A stretch of DNA of 64,000 nt. Origin: Seiridium cupressi (lineage: Eukaryota > Ascomycota > Sordariomycetes > Amphisphaeriales > Sporocadaceae). Shown piece after piece: positions 47,143-58,846 of the stretch (within the stretch, counting starts at the first letter, position 1; each line of letters begins with the position of its first letter). The stretch spans positions 62,001 through 126,000 of the forward strand of contig JARVKI010000061.1 in NCBI GenBank assembly GCA_036674765.1, written 5' to 3'. The translations under genes were made by a program, and so were the position numbers. The notes under the pieces were generated by a model that had not been told where the DNA came from, searched no databases, and was given only the letters and a program-made list of their open reading frames with translations.

Positions 47143-48494
47143 TTAGAGAGACAGCTCGTCGTCCTCCACTGAAGCATGCATCGCGACAGCCTTGCCCTTG
47201 CCCTTACCCTTGTCCATTGCTGTTGCGCTTCCTGTGACATCCGACATCATCCCTCCTTCCATACCGATCTCAGGGTTGGCCTCAACAAGGGCATTGTTTT
47301 CGACGACAACCTCCTGGGCGGCAATTCGGCGCATCAGATCGACGAAATTGGACTTGCGGAATTTCTCAGAGTCATTATCGGCAACAGCATCGACGAGCTG
47401 CTGGGCAGCGCGGGCAAGGTCAGAGGAGCTGAGATCAGGCTCTGGTGCCTTCTCCGTTGGCGTAGCTTGAGTTGCCTCACGTGCGCCAGCCATAAGTTCA
47501 GGATCCAAGCTGAACTGTGTTGCCATCCATTCATCCATAGCCTCCTCGAACGATGCTTCCCAAGCCGCAGCTATCTCCTTTTGCTCGTGTTGTTCATCTG
47601 TATGACAAGCAAATTGGTCAGTTTGTGCAATCAAGTGAGTATGAGACTAAGAGTGTATGGGAGAAGCCTAAAGCAGAGAAAGAGTCATAATTTCGATGCT
47701 GCCTGACAAATTGAAAGAATCGAACGCATTGCAGAAACACTTACCACGTAGGGTTCCGGTAGACTGAGTCTCGCTCTGCGCAAGTCGCTGTCCCTGAGCC
47801 AAAGATGCACCGGGGGCGTAGTTGTGACCAATAAAGCCAGGCATGTAACCTGGTTGAGGTCCTATGTGGCCGGAGTACGCCTGTGCACCGAACGGGGGAC
47901 CCATGTACTGGGGGCCGGGCATCTGGGGCATGGCACGATGCATGTTGGTGGAGGCGCCACCCACGGCTACATCCTCCGGAACGTAGTGCTGTGCAGCAGG
48001 GTTGACGGGGTATGCCTGGCCTCGACCATTGTTGAAAGCAGTCTCTGCTTGGCTGTTCTGAAACTCCTCAACGGACAAGAGGCGATGATTACCGACGGGA
48101 ACAGCATTGGGACCGCGTTGGTGTGAACCGGGCACAAACGGCTGACGACCAGGACCGTACATGAACGGCTGAGGAATGGGGGCACCATGCGGACCAGGAA
48201 CAAAGCCCGGGTTATTGGTTCGGTTCACGTCATCAAGATTCATTCTTGCAAACTGCTCCTGAGCGTAGTGCTCGTCTGCGAACTGTCTGATGAGTGCATC
48301 GTTGTGCCCGTTTCTGAAAGAGTCCTAGCACTTGATTAGTGACACTCAACGACTGAGCATGTAAAACATCCTTCACCTACAGGCGCGTGGGCTGCTCGGC
48401 TGCTCGGACCAGCATGGGCAGATCGATCCTGGTCAAGGTGATGTCGCAGGGCCTGGGCACCGTTGAGAGCGCCGCTCTTTGAACTTTCACCCAT
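47143..48494 (-). CDS. Pex20-like peroxin (PTS2 import co-receptor family)
   Basis: Three exons (48494-48381, 48324-47745, 47597-47143) join in frame to 382 residues. The C-terminal part has the Pex20-type pattern: a run of Ala/Asp-rich helix, then SEKFRKSNFVDLMRRIAAQEVVVENNALVE. A WxxxF motif (WEASF) of the kind that binds Pex14 occurs near residue 245, followed by DEWM. The N-terminus (GALNGAQALRHHLDQDRS) resembles the start of Pex20 but lacks the conserved early cysteine that is ubiquitinated during receptor recycling. The middle is Pro/Gly/Met-rich. In fungi Pex20 works with Pex7 to import PTS2 proteins into peroxisomes. The assignment rests on the C-terminal pattern and may reflect a divergent paralogue. 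Confidence 0.6.
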
Positions 48495-49534
48495 TTTGCT
48501 AATATTCAAGGTTAGTTCTGCTAAGTGAAGCCAAAGGAGCCAAGAGCCAAGAGCCAAGAGCAACTTACTCGACGCGTTCCTGAACAAGAATATGTACCAG
48601 TTCGGATAGCTAGGCTTCAGGAGGGAAAAGTGTGGAGGATTGGGTAGATGAGATTGTAGGTGCAATGCCAATCTCGAAAGAAAAAGAGCTCGGGCCAAAT
48701 GACTAGGATGTGTCGTTGCTCATGAATGACGGGGAAAGGAATGCTGAAAAAAATGATGAAATCGGCGAAATCACTGCACAGTTAAAACTGGCCGCGCACC
48801 TGTGATCGCGAGAACACGATAGTCAGTACCGCTGTTTTGTGATGGATCATGCTGATGCCATAGACCAGACGTGCGCGTCTCAAAAATTTCGATGCGCGAC
48901 AATGATATTCATGAGGTCGGATGAAAAAGTGATGGACTTGTGAACTTACAAACGAAAACTCCAAAAATCAGTTCCGGATCATTAGTAGGTAGCATCTACT
49001 GTAGCCGAGCCGAGATGGGTCGTCAGTCACATGCGGGGGGCCGGAAGAGTGCCGGACTGGGGAGAGGCCGATTGTGTTGATTGGTTGTTGGCAAAGGCTG
49101 ATGGGTCCAGGTTGCAGGGAACATTTGCAGCATCAAACCCCAGTTTTGGGTTTGTAGATCCGGGGAAAGGGGATAATCCGAACTCCGATGCATCCGAAGG
49201 TTCGGGAAAAGGGATAATCCGGTGTTCGGCACATCGGCAATCCGGGAAAAGGGATAATCCGATCTCTAGCGCGTATCGGAACGAGGGGCAGCCCTGCCAC
49301 AACTGTGGCTTACGCACTCGCATACGCTAATGAGCTCCTGTTCATTGCTGGGGCCGACTGTGGCACGCCTGCTAATTACCGTTGAGTGAGTCGCACTTGG
49401 GCCCTGGATGTATCTCAATTAGTTAACAGGTGTACATCCCTCAAGCTTTGGCACCACCAATTCGTGAGCTCAGCTTTCACGACTCAAGCTTCTCACCTCA
49501 CGGTTATTTGTGTCAACTTCCCACCCCCACAAGC
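48495..49534. other. Divergent promoter region of the Pex20-like gene and sec13
   Basis: The two genes are transcribed away from this 1-kb spacer. Its middle contains three diverged 40-42 bp repeats (separate entry). No further gene is supported. Confidence 0.6.
49160..49281 (+). repeat. Three-copy minisatellite, 40-42 bp units
   Basis: The core CGGGGAAAGGGGATAATCCG recurs at about 49160, 49201 and 49241 with small changes (CGGGAAAAGGGATAATCCG). The segments between cores also resemble one another (TCCGATGCATCCGAAG, TTCGGCACATCGGCAA, TAGCGCGTATCGGAA). Each unit carries the palindrome-like GGATAATCC. Confidence 0.8.
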
Positions 49535-50578
49535 ATGGTAGGTTGAGGGCCTGCTGGCCTAGGAATATACTCAAATGGAACTATAGCTGATCCCCAATCA
49601 CAGGCGCAAGTCATATCGAATTCCGGTCATGATGACATGATTGTACGTGCCCCGAATGCGAAGTCTTGTAACATTCATGACTGCGACTCTGGTAGCTAAT
49701 CGCTCGAACAGCATGATGCAGTCCTCGATTACTACGGTCGCCGCCTCGCAACCTGCTCCTCCGACAAGACCATCAAGATCTTCGAGATCGAAGGCGAGTC
49801 GCAACGACTGACCGAGACGCTGAAGGGCCACGAAGGCGCAGTCTGGTGTGTCTCGTGGGCGCATCCCAAGTACGGCAACATTCTCGCTTCGGCCGGCTAT
49901 GACGGTAAGGTCTTCATCTGGAAAGAGCAGGGCACCCAGTGGCAGAGAATCTTCGATTTCGCATTACACAAGGCTTCTGTCAACATGGTCTCGTGGTCTC
50001 CTCATGAGTCGGGCTGTCTTCTGGCAGCTGCTTCGTCCGATGGCCACGTGTCAGTTCTCGAGTTCAAGGACAACAACTTCCAGCACCAGACCTTTCCTGC
50101 TCACGGCCTTGGGGTTAACTCGGTCTCCTGGGCACCTTCCACCGCACCTGGTAGCATTGTCTCCTCTGCACCGCCTAGCCAAGGTGCTCTGAACCAACGC
50201 CGATTCGTGACGGGTGGTTGCGACAACGTGCTGAAGATCTGGACCTACGATTCCGCAACACAAGGTTACAAGCAAGAAGCCGAAGCCTTGGCGGGCCACA
50301 CAGACTGGGTGCGGGATGTGGCATGGAGCCCTACGGTCCTGCAGAAGAGTTATATCGCATCTGCATCGCAGGATAAGACAGTGCGGATCTGGACGAGCGA
50401 CAGTGCAGGCCAGGGCCAATGGTCGAGCAAGGTTCTCAACTTCGACGCCGTCGTCTGGCGCGTGAGCTGGAGTCTCAGCGGCAATGTTCTTGCTGTCAGT
50501 GGTGGTGACAACAAGGTTTCATTGTGGAAGGAGAACCTTCGTGGCGAGTGGGAATGTGTGAAGACAATGGAGGAGTAG
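49535..50578 (+). CDS. SEC13: Sec13, WD40 protein of the COPII coat and nuclear pore
   Basis: Three exons (49535-49537, 49604-49642, 49712-50578) give 302 residues. The first coding exon is only the ATG: the next base is the GT of an intron, whose acceptor leads into [13 protein letters not shown]; a second intron leads into [20 protein letters not shown]. The protein is a six-bladed WD40 propeller, with blades seen at [52 protein letters not shown] and [24 protein letters not shown]. The family length is about 300. Sec13 pairs with Sec31 in the COPII cage at ER exit sites and with Nup145C/Nup84 partners at the nuclear pore; it is also part of the SEA/GATOR2 complex. Confidence 0.97.
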
Positions 50579-51774
50579 TGCTATCGATCCACATTTTCTA
50601 CTCAAGGCTATCTACCTTGCGACTACATCCCGAGCAACCCGAGTCAACCCCAAACCTACGTTTAGGTCAGGTTCAAAGTCAGGTCTAAGAGCGTATGTGG
50701 CATATAATCATGTCGGCGTTGAGCGGCTGAGGATGCAAATCTGGCTCATGGCGAAACTCGGTTTCTGTCTGATAGCATGTCTGTCATTTTGTGCGAGAGG
50801 AGTGACTAGAATAGGAGTTTCGGTGGCATGGACTTCTTTACTTCAGGCCCAAAAGTTACGTTGTGGAACGGGGAATAATCGACAGAGCTTCACGAAATAG
50901 ATACGAGTTCCTTGCGGTCACCAAAGCAGATGCGATTCTGCTGTGGTCGTCTCAGCTTATGCCAAGTCATTCCATGCCACTCCATATCGTAATTCCTTCC
51001 ACGGAAATCACACTAAGTTATGTCTGGACCACAGTTTGTCGTAACAAAGGCTATATATGACTTTGGTCATAAGCCAAACTGGGTCGCTAGTAACAACTCA
51101 GAGCATTACACCTACGAGTATACACGGATCCATCGCCCGTGTTGGTCGAGGCTTTCTCAATTTCGAAGCCGTTCTTTCCAACCTTGCAGGGATCTATGAC
51201 GATTTCCTATTGGACAGCTTATAGGTACTGTCTGTGTGTTCATTGAAGTCTCTGATAGTGCCTCTCTCATTAAGCCTTGGTTCAACTTTCGTCAGAATTA
51301 CAGTACAACATTCGTCCGCGCGCTGTCGCGATGACCCGATCTCCGCAATCTTCGATCCATGGGCACGATCTTCAAATTAACGAGACGCAAGATAGATGAA
51401 CAGTAGAAGACTGTCGTCCAATCAGGTCTCATGATCATCGCACGACGTTTGCTCTGCGAGTCTTGGATGTCTCACACATGGAATGCGTTCAAAACCTCAA
51501 GATCTGCCTAAATTTCGAGCCTGTACTGCTGATTAGTGGCCTCAATGTTCACCATATTTATACCGGCCCTTATCGTCGACTTGACTCAATCCATTTGATT
51601 ATATTAAGTATGTATTAGATAGACTTAAAACGACTGAGCCTTTATTAGTGTACATGGAGCTGACAATACCGGCAAGTCCGAGGCAGGATGACACATCCCA
51701 AAATTACCCCAGGGCAAGTCTCGTTAACCGGTGATGAGCCTTGGCAGTCGTCCATAAGGTCTCCGAATACGTGC
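50579..51774. other. Intergenic, no supported gene
   Basis: Convergent spacer between sec13 and the sorbosone-dehydrogenase-like gene, holding both 3' UTRs. Only short frames occur. Confidence 0.6.
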
Positions 51775-53382
51775 CTAGATATGTGGGAATGCAACAAATA
51801 GACCGAATCCAGTCGCAAAGCCAGTCATAACAGTCAACCAGACACCCCAGCCACGGCCCACGCCATTTCCGATATACGCTCTAGCAGCCAAAATACGGCC
51901 ATAGGATCCAGCATTTCCACTGTCGGTCGCCGAGGGCGTAACGAGTGTGCCGCTTGGTGTACCACTTGTTGTAGGGCCGCCTGTGGTCGTCACTTCAGCT
52001 TGAGCCAGCACATAAATCTCACCCGTGGCGTCGGAGCTCATGAACAAACGACCTTGGGAGTCGAGTGCTAGTCCAACAGGTCGGAAACAATGATCTGGAC
52101 ATGCGCTGTTGTCTGCATTGGAAATAATGTTCTTCAACGAGTCGGTTGAATCTGAGGCGGCGACGGGCTGACCGTTCGCAAATTCCACACTAGACAACAT
52201 ATAACCAACTGGATTATCGCGATCCCCTTAAGTGAGTATAAATTAGTCTCAAATCCCGTATAGTGAACGTGCTGACTAGCCCTGACTTACAACTGCCGTG
52301 GAACGTGACATATGCTGTACTGCCGTTTGGAGTAAATATGATGTCCAGTGGCGCCATATGAGCCTGCCACGTAAGTCTTGGTGACACACGTTCATCACTG
52401 CAGGTAGTATCATTGAGAGTGGCATTCTGGCCCTGCGGGAATTGGCTGCCCACTTCCATGGTACCAATGTCTGGGATATTGGTGTCCCAAAGGGCAAAGC
52501 AGTCAGGATAGCCGTAGTTCCCGCCCTGATGTTCGGTTGATCCATTCAGGAAGCCATGAAAGTTCATCTCCTCCCCTGGGTTGTTTTGGTGAATATCAGT
52601 GCCGTCTCTGCTGATTTGATCGACAGAGTTCTCGACGCTGAAGATGCCGCCAGTGGTCGGCTCCTCGGCAACACCAACGGAGTTTCTCAAGCCCCATCCG
52701 AGTCTGGTGCCGGTGGAGGCGTAATCAAAGGGGGTATCTGGAAGGTTCGCCACGTTGAAGGCTCGTATTTGCGAAACCCCGGTAGTGATGTCTTGTGCAC
52801 GGTAGTCAATATTCTCTCCACTACCTCGCGAAACGAGCAGTTGATTGTTGGAAGTTATGAGAAGCGTTCTTGTAACATGACCTGTTCCGCCAAGATTTTG
52901 GACAACTGTTCGCTGGTCACCGCTGATGGTGCCGGATCCAGGGTCGTAGGCCCAGGCAAAGACATCTTGGGAAGTGGAAGCGAAGAGTGTTTTGCCGTCG
53001 TTGGAGAAGGCAATCCCATGGTTCAACTGCCATTATTAGCACTTCCAAACCTTTATGAATGACTGTCGACACTTACATCAGAGTTGTCAACGACGCTGCT
53101 CGAGTCGGCAACGTTCAAGCATGTGGAACCTTGATCGTTGAAGGTAAGCCGTCGAATGCCAACACCTTGCTCCACCGCCAACAGATGACCGTTGCTGTCC
53201 CAGATGATACTACGCGGCTTGGTTAAGTTTGTAACTACGAGTTGGGCGATCCAGCCGGTACCGACCACAGGGGCCGAATATGATGGGTGTAGGACGGTTG
53301 AACAGCTGCCATCATCCGCAGTTGCCCCCGAAAGGTGTAGTAGGGCTGTGCCAGCAACAGTTAAGAAGCTGTATGCCTTCAT
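51775..53382 (-). CDS. Secreted, probably GPI-anchored sorbosone/PQQ-dehydrogenase-like beta-propeller protein
   Basis: Three exons (53382-53077, 53026-52291, 52226-51775) join in frame to 497 residues. A signal peptide is at the N-terminus (MKAYSFLTVAGTALLHLSGA). The body resembles the soluble glucose/sorbosone dehydrogenase propeller: GIAFSNDGKTLFAS, LLVSRGSGENIDYRAQD, WGLRNSVGVAEEP, GGNYGYPDCF, and FHGSW-DRDNPVGYML across the last splice. The last segment includes DHCFRPVGLALDSQGRLFMSSDATGEIY. The C-terminus has a Thr/Ser/Gly-rich linker and a final hydrophobic segment (VWLTVMTGFATGFGLFVAF), as expected for a GPI anchor signal or a single membrane helix. Fungal members of the AA12 family oxidise sugars with PQQ; the cofactor and substrate here are not shown by the sequence. 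Confidence 0.85.
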
Positions 53383-55699
53383 TGTCGAAACCGATCAGAG
53401 AAGACACGGAATTGAAGACTGGTGGATCTCTCCTGAATTTGATGACGGGATGCCTATGTTTTGAATGCGGCTCAGGTGTGTTTTCGGAGTTTGTTTTGTG
53501 TTTATGTCCTATTACCACACCCGAGATATTGAGTTTCGGGAAATCTCACTACTCAACCGTCTGACGTGACAACACCGGAGACACTGGGAAAGCACATTCA
53601 CTGATTGAATCTCCCCAATCGAGTAGTGGGAGGAAGGTGGTGGAAGAAATGGACAAGGTCATTGCTACATCGTAAGGAGGAGCCGCGGCGGATTGGCGAT
53701 GGCAACGACCACCTTGGCAGCTAGCCCCGGACATGGATTCTAAAACGCGTTCTGCGCACCAATCCGAATACCTTAACCTAGCATAGTCGATGATGATGAA
53801 GCCGAGAAGCCTAGTAGGACATTACCCCGCGACTCCGGCAATGATTCCGAGACCCTTGCAGATGTTATGCTTAACGATCTTAAAAACTTCAGTACTAGCA
53901 GGTCTTGGCAATGACATCATCGCACCCAAGCACTCGGGTTTCTCTTTCTGAAACGCAGTGCAAGGATGCCGAGCATTTTGGACAATGCCTAATTTATATC
54001 TAGGCTAATATGACCTTGAATCGAATCCATTGGGTAGTGTGCTCGTGCATCGCATAGGTCGACATAGATTCGATATTCAATATCAGAGAGTGTATAGCTT
54101 ATTCGCACACATAACGAACGCTGCCCTACGTATTATCTCCCATATAGCACCAACTCGATGATACATACCGTAAAGCGCCATCGTCATTTCCAGATGCCAC
54201 TAACCTCGACGATGTCCCTATAAGTCTTCCATATCCTTGAAACGACCCTATACACTCACGGTCACGGATCGAGAGAACTGAGATTACAACCCGACCCAAC
54301 TAAAGAAAGAGCTCACCGAGTCTACAACGATGTGGAGAGTGTGCAAGAGGCTAGGGTCATATGAAACTTTCTTTTCCGGTCTCGTCGAGCAATCAGACCA
54401 ACCCGCGGCCAGGGCCAAGAGACAAGTTTACACACGAGTGCAGGATAAAGTCATGAGCCCGAGAAAACCCCACGGCACCGGATCAGCCAAGCATCACCTC
54501 TATGGCGTCCTAAGCCTGGTGGCACAAAGCTGGTGGAGGTAAACATGCTATGTTCCGAAAGCGTTGACGGTAGATCCCGAAAGACTTTGTGAACTCCCAC
54601 TACGGAGTATATTGACGGGGGGCTGTTGGGAAGAGGAGCACAAATTCCGACAAATCCAATGATCCCCGACAAAGTCAACATATCGGTGAATGTCCACTCA
54701 CACCACACCGCCCAGACTACAGATCGGATTCAATGCTCACATCGTGTTCCCATGTTTGTTTGTGTGCTGAGCTGTACAGATCCGACCGACTTCGGAGAAC
54801 CCTGCTGGCAACCCGCCCCCTGGGCAAGCTCGCCGAGCGGGTCTCCACGTAATACCGAGCAGCGCGCTCGATCTCTTCACCATCAGCCCTACATCGTATG
54901 TTTCCACAGAGCTTCACCGCTTCCCCGAAGACCTGCTGCGTCTTTCCCCGGCGACTGCCACCTGCAGGTCGCCTGCAAGGTACGGGGTGCGGAAATGGAG
55001 TGTGGCCTGCTGGGATCCGCGCTCTGGCCGCATGGTGCTTGCGCAGCGTGACCGCCAACGGAGGTCGGATGTCGATGCCCGGGGTACGCGAGCCTTCCAG
55101 GCGATTGCGAGATAGCATATCTTCACCGCCAGAGCTATGGCGCGCACACGAGGCTTCTGAGGACACGATCACAGCTGGGATCTTTTAGATTAGATCAAGA
55201 CGATAACGGACGAGGGTTTCTTGGCTCGTCTGGACCGTGCGGCTCCTGCCGCATCTTTACATCATTACCGTTCTCCCCGTAGACCGCAAAAGATGTAAAG
55301 TTCACTTGAATTCTTTTTCTTGGTTCTTGCCGTCGAAAAGCGCAAAGTTGCTACAGGTGCACAGCTATTATTTGTCGTTTCGAAACTGTGACACAGGTGC
55401 TCACGGATCGGAAGCCCACCGGACATCTCGGCTGCCACAACCGGCGTCTTACACGCGGGTTGAGGTCGCGCTATCGTCTATTCCGGCGCCTCACCTCCGT
55501 GTGGTAGTTGCCTCATTGTCAAAAGAGTGGCATCTGCTTATTTAATCATCGTGCTGCTAGCGTTTATATTATCTTATTCAACTTGATTTCATCCTGCTTT
55601 GAACTGCCGTCTGCGTTCAATCCATTTTTCCATCAGCGAACCAATCGCAGATACCAAGCACTATCACTGAAATCACAAATCTTCCACATTCCTCTCAAA
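53383..55699. other. Intergenic, 2.3 kb
   Basis: It contains promoters of the two flanking divergent genes. Frames of 140-150 codons at plus 54626-55051 and minus 54717-55172 overlap each other, are rich in Arg, Ser and Pro and show no domain. I do not call them. Confidence 0.5.
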
Positions 55700-57184
55700 A
55701 TGGAACCAGGCGTATTCCCTGTTGCCAATGCCACGGTTCCCTTCTGGCGAACGGAGCTACATGAGCTTGACAGCCATCGCAGCACCGAGGAGCTTCCCTC
55801 GGAGCAAGATGTTGTCATTATTGGCGCGGGCTTCGCTGGAACGGCTTGTGCCTATTATCTGACCAAGGACAACCCCAACCCGCCAAAAATCACAATCTTG
55901 GAAGCTCGAGAGGCCTGCTCCGGTGCGAGTGGAAGAAATGGTTAGTTGACACATGTAAGACTATTTTGAAAGACGACTGCTAAGTTCTGTGAAAACAAGG
56001 CGGCCATTGCAGACCGGACCTTCATTCAGGTTTCGCCAACCGCAGAAGTGAAAAGGGCTTCGAGGCAGCCAACGCAGTTGCTGTCTTCGAATGGGCTAAC
56101 CTTGATGCCGTGACGGAGCTTGTCCGAGAGGAACGCATTTTCTGCGACTTCGAGGAAGTCACCTCGTCCAACGTCTATCTTGACGAGAAGCTGGCCTTGC
56201 GTGCCAGGGATGACCTCCTTGAGATGAAGCGACTCAGATGCCCGACTGCCAGGCTGGTTGATTACCATGGCCCTGAAGACGCAGAAAGGGTGTCCGGCGT
56301 AAAAGGGGCGAAGGCTGTTACTACATTCCCTGCTGCAACATTATGGTGAGTACCTTGAGGACCAGCTCCGCACGGCATGTATATTAATATGAGAAAAAGG
56401 CCTTACAAGTTCATTCTGCACCTTCTCTCGCTAGTGGTTGACAAGGGAGTCAACCTGCAGACCAATACACCGGTTCTGAAGATATCGGAATCGGCGGACT
56501 TTGACGGAAACTGGACAGTTTCTACCCCGCGAGGTGATATCAGGGCCAAACAAGTGGTGTTTGCCACCAATGGCTACACGAGCGGCTTGTTACCCGAGTA
56601 CAAGAAGATTATCCACCCAGTCCGTGGCACTTGTAGCCGCATCACAGCACGCCGCACGCCGCCTGTGCAAAGCAGGATCAAATCCATGGTTCAATACTAT
56701 GGGCCGAAGGTGGCCGATTACCAGGCCAACAGATCTGATGGAAGTTTTGTTATAGGCGGTGCTTGGTCGACTTGCAAGTTCAAACATCCCCAGCAGTGGC
56801 GAGATGTGGTTGATGATTCAAAACTGATCCCTGCTGCATCCGGCTACTTCAACGGCTTTATGGAGAGAACCTTTGTTGGTTGGGATCAGGCAAAGTCCAA
56901 TGTAGACAGCACATGGACCGGTATCATGGGCGTAAGTGTTTGGTCGGTCCAACCCGGACATAGCAATTTGACTGACATCTGAGAAGTATACCGAAGATAG
57001 CGAACCACACATCGGCAAGGTCCCGTCGAAGGAGGGCCTGTATATCTGCGCTGGGTTCAATGGCCATGGCATGCCGCTTGTTTTGCTTTCCGCAAAAGGA
57101 ATTGCCAAGATGCTCACCGAAGGATGCGACTTTTCGGGAACTGCCATTCCTGCCATTTATGAAACGTCAGAAAGGCGTCTGTAG
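55700..57184 (+). CDS. FAD-dependent oxidoreductase of the DAO family
   Basis: Four exons (55700-55940, 56000-56345, 56400-56931, 56987-57184) join in frame to 438 residues. The N-terminal Rossmann FAD motif is DVVIIGAGFAGTACAYYL with the acidic end of the second strand in ITILEA. Then come SGASGRNGGHCRPDLH, a pattern shared with gamma-glutamylputrescine oxidase-like and related amine/amino-acid oxidases, and AKQVVFATNGYTSGLLP. The C-terminus has the final FAD contact YICAGFNGHGMPLVLLSAKGIAKML. No signal peptide is present. The substrate is probably an amine or a secondary/tertiary amino acid, inferred from family only. It is one of many such genes in filamentous fungi. Confidence 0.88.
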
Positions 57185-57340
57185 AGCTGTGCCCACTGTG
57201 GCCTAGGAGGGAGGTAGAGATCAGATCCCTGATCGACTTGTACCATATGGACCTGTACAATAGTCTGGAATTCCAACATAGATGCGACATGCGGATCGGT
57301 CCGAAACTCAGGGGTAGATAGACTGGACTCGCTGTTTAAT

Positions 57341-58276
57341 TCAACGCAGGTCGTTCACGCGAATTTCCTCTGGATTTAGACCGCCTCTGGTTTGCATATC
57401 AGCCATATCGTATTGTCGGAAGGCCTCTGGAAAGCGGAGACTGTCACGAAACATTCCACATCGCCCTGGACTGGAATCAGGTGACCATGCCGTAAAGTAT
57501 TGTGCGTTCAGGTTCACGTCGATGAAGCCGCCTTCAATGCCAGAACGCGGCCCCAAGGTTCGCCACATGCGCGTGTGATACATTGCTATATCGCAACGAA
57601 TTCTGTGTAAGAAAGTAAGCACACCCTTGGTGCTCAGGTCTGTATTGCGAAATGCCGAAATGATATTCGTGTTCGTAGAAGGCCCGGTGTAGAATTGTTC
57701 TAGTCTGAACCTCCCAGTCGGGGTCAAGGGGTAAAGTTTCCGTCTTGATGGCACCCCCTCGGATGACGGCAAGACGATAGATAAGGTTTTGACCATGGGA
57801 AAGCTGCTAAACACCGACATGGCTGAAGATGGTCTCAGCGGAGTAGCGACACAAAGTGGTTTCCAGCAGTTCAGGGCCACATGCTGCACAATGCCTGATA
57901 GCGACATATCCTGGATAGCACGCATAGAAGCCGAGTTGTGGATCGCCTCGATGTAGAGCACGTCGAGCTCCGGCTGGAAAAGACGGAAGGGAACCATGAT
58001 GCGAGCAGCCGGCGAATAGCGAAACCGGGTATGCTTCATGGCGTAATGTCGCGCTTCATTGCAGACGTGCATGATAACGGGAAACGCAGTATCGACTGTA
58101 AGTGTGCCGTAGAATTGCGTTCCACTCTGGCCGGTGCAATCGGCTTGATGCAGCAGTATGCAGACTTCTGAGATATTATCTGGCATTGACTCGTCCCAGA
58201 TCATTGCCTTGAGCTCACAAGGGAGATCCATGAGCATGGGTCTACTCAAAGAAGATAAATTCGTTGAAGGAGACAT
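57341..58276 (-). CDS. 2EXR-domain protein of unknown function
   Basis: A single-exon gene of 311 residues. The N-terminal third has the fungal 2EXR pattern, an F-box-like beginning: MDLPCELKAMIWDESMP, then FPVIMHVCNEARHYAMKHTRFRY and ELDVLYIEA. The 2EXR family is expanded in Pezizomycotina, and its biochemical role is not known. The C-terminal part (VNLNAQYFTAW ... QTRGGLNPEEIRV) is not recognised. There is no signal peptide or membrane segment. Confidence 0.75.
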   Translation of the reverse strand: MSPSTNLSSLSRPMLMDLPCELKAMIWDESMPDNISEVCILLHQADCTGQSGTQFYGTLTVDTAFPVIMHVCNEARHYAMKHTRFRYSPAARIMVPFRLFQPELDVLYIEAIHNSASMRAIQDMSLSGIVQHVALNCWKPLCVATPLRPSSAMSVFSSFPMVKTLSIVLPSSEGVPSRRKLYPLTPTGRFRLEQFYTGPSTNTNIISAFRNTDLSTKGVLTFLHRIRCDIAMYHTRMWRTLGPRSGIEGGFIDVNLNAQYFTAWSPDSSPGRCGMFRDSLRFPEAFRQYDMADMQTRGGLNPEEIRVNDLR

Positions 58277-58846
58277 CTCGAATCATGCTAGCAATGATAG
58301 CATGGCTCTGAAGCTGGTCATACTCGTTGTGTCCCCTATGATCGAAGACAGACGTGGTCGAGATGCTTGGTATTGTTTCAACTGGACTGTACGCCGGCCA
58401 TGGAGCACAAGTACATGGGCGCGACTGTGGCGGTCCAAGTGAGGGTGGTGTGGGGGAATGCTGCCGCGGCCTATTCCTAGTGGCTGTCTAGGTGGGTGCT
58501 GATCTCAAATATCGTCATGGAATTCGCGGCCGCGACAACCAACCAGTTCGTACACCGTGAGTGCGATGGATGAGACTGTCCAAATTGCGAGAGCTATGTT
58601 CTCTTGTGAAGTAGAATCACTGCAACACATACACACCACTTCCTGTAGATCGCATTGTGGACAGACGGAAAACCAATACGTTCGCCTAATGTATCTCCAA
58701 AGCAAAATTGCAAGTATTAACAGATGGGAATCCAAAGAAAAAGCATGGAGAGCCAGTCCTTGACTGGCAGGCTCGTCTTATGCCGCTGAACAAAACGAAT
58801 ATTAACCACCACACTATGCTTTCCCAGCGACCAGAGAGTGCCTCTT
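58277..58846. other. Spacer between the 2EXR and Whi2-like genes
   Basis: The 2EXR promoter lies here on the minus strand, together with the Whi2-like 3' UTR. No gene is seen. Confidence 0.6.

Noticed and set aside
53975..54010. tRNA-like T-arm (TTCGATTC) on the minus strand
   Set aside because: The T-stem does not pair well, and no A-box or acceptor stem is found at the right distance.
54626..55172. Overlapping 141- and 151-codon frames on opposite strands
   Set aside because: Both are Arg/Ser/Pro-rich, mirror each other and show no motif or splice support.
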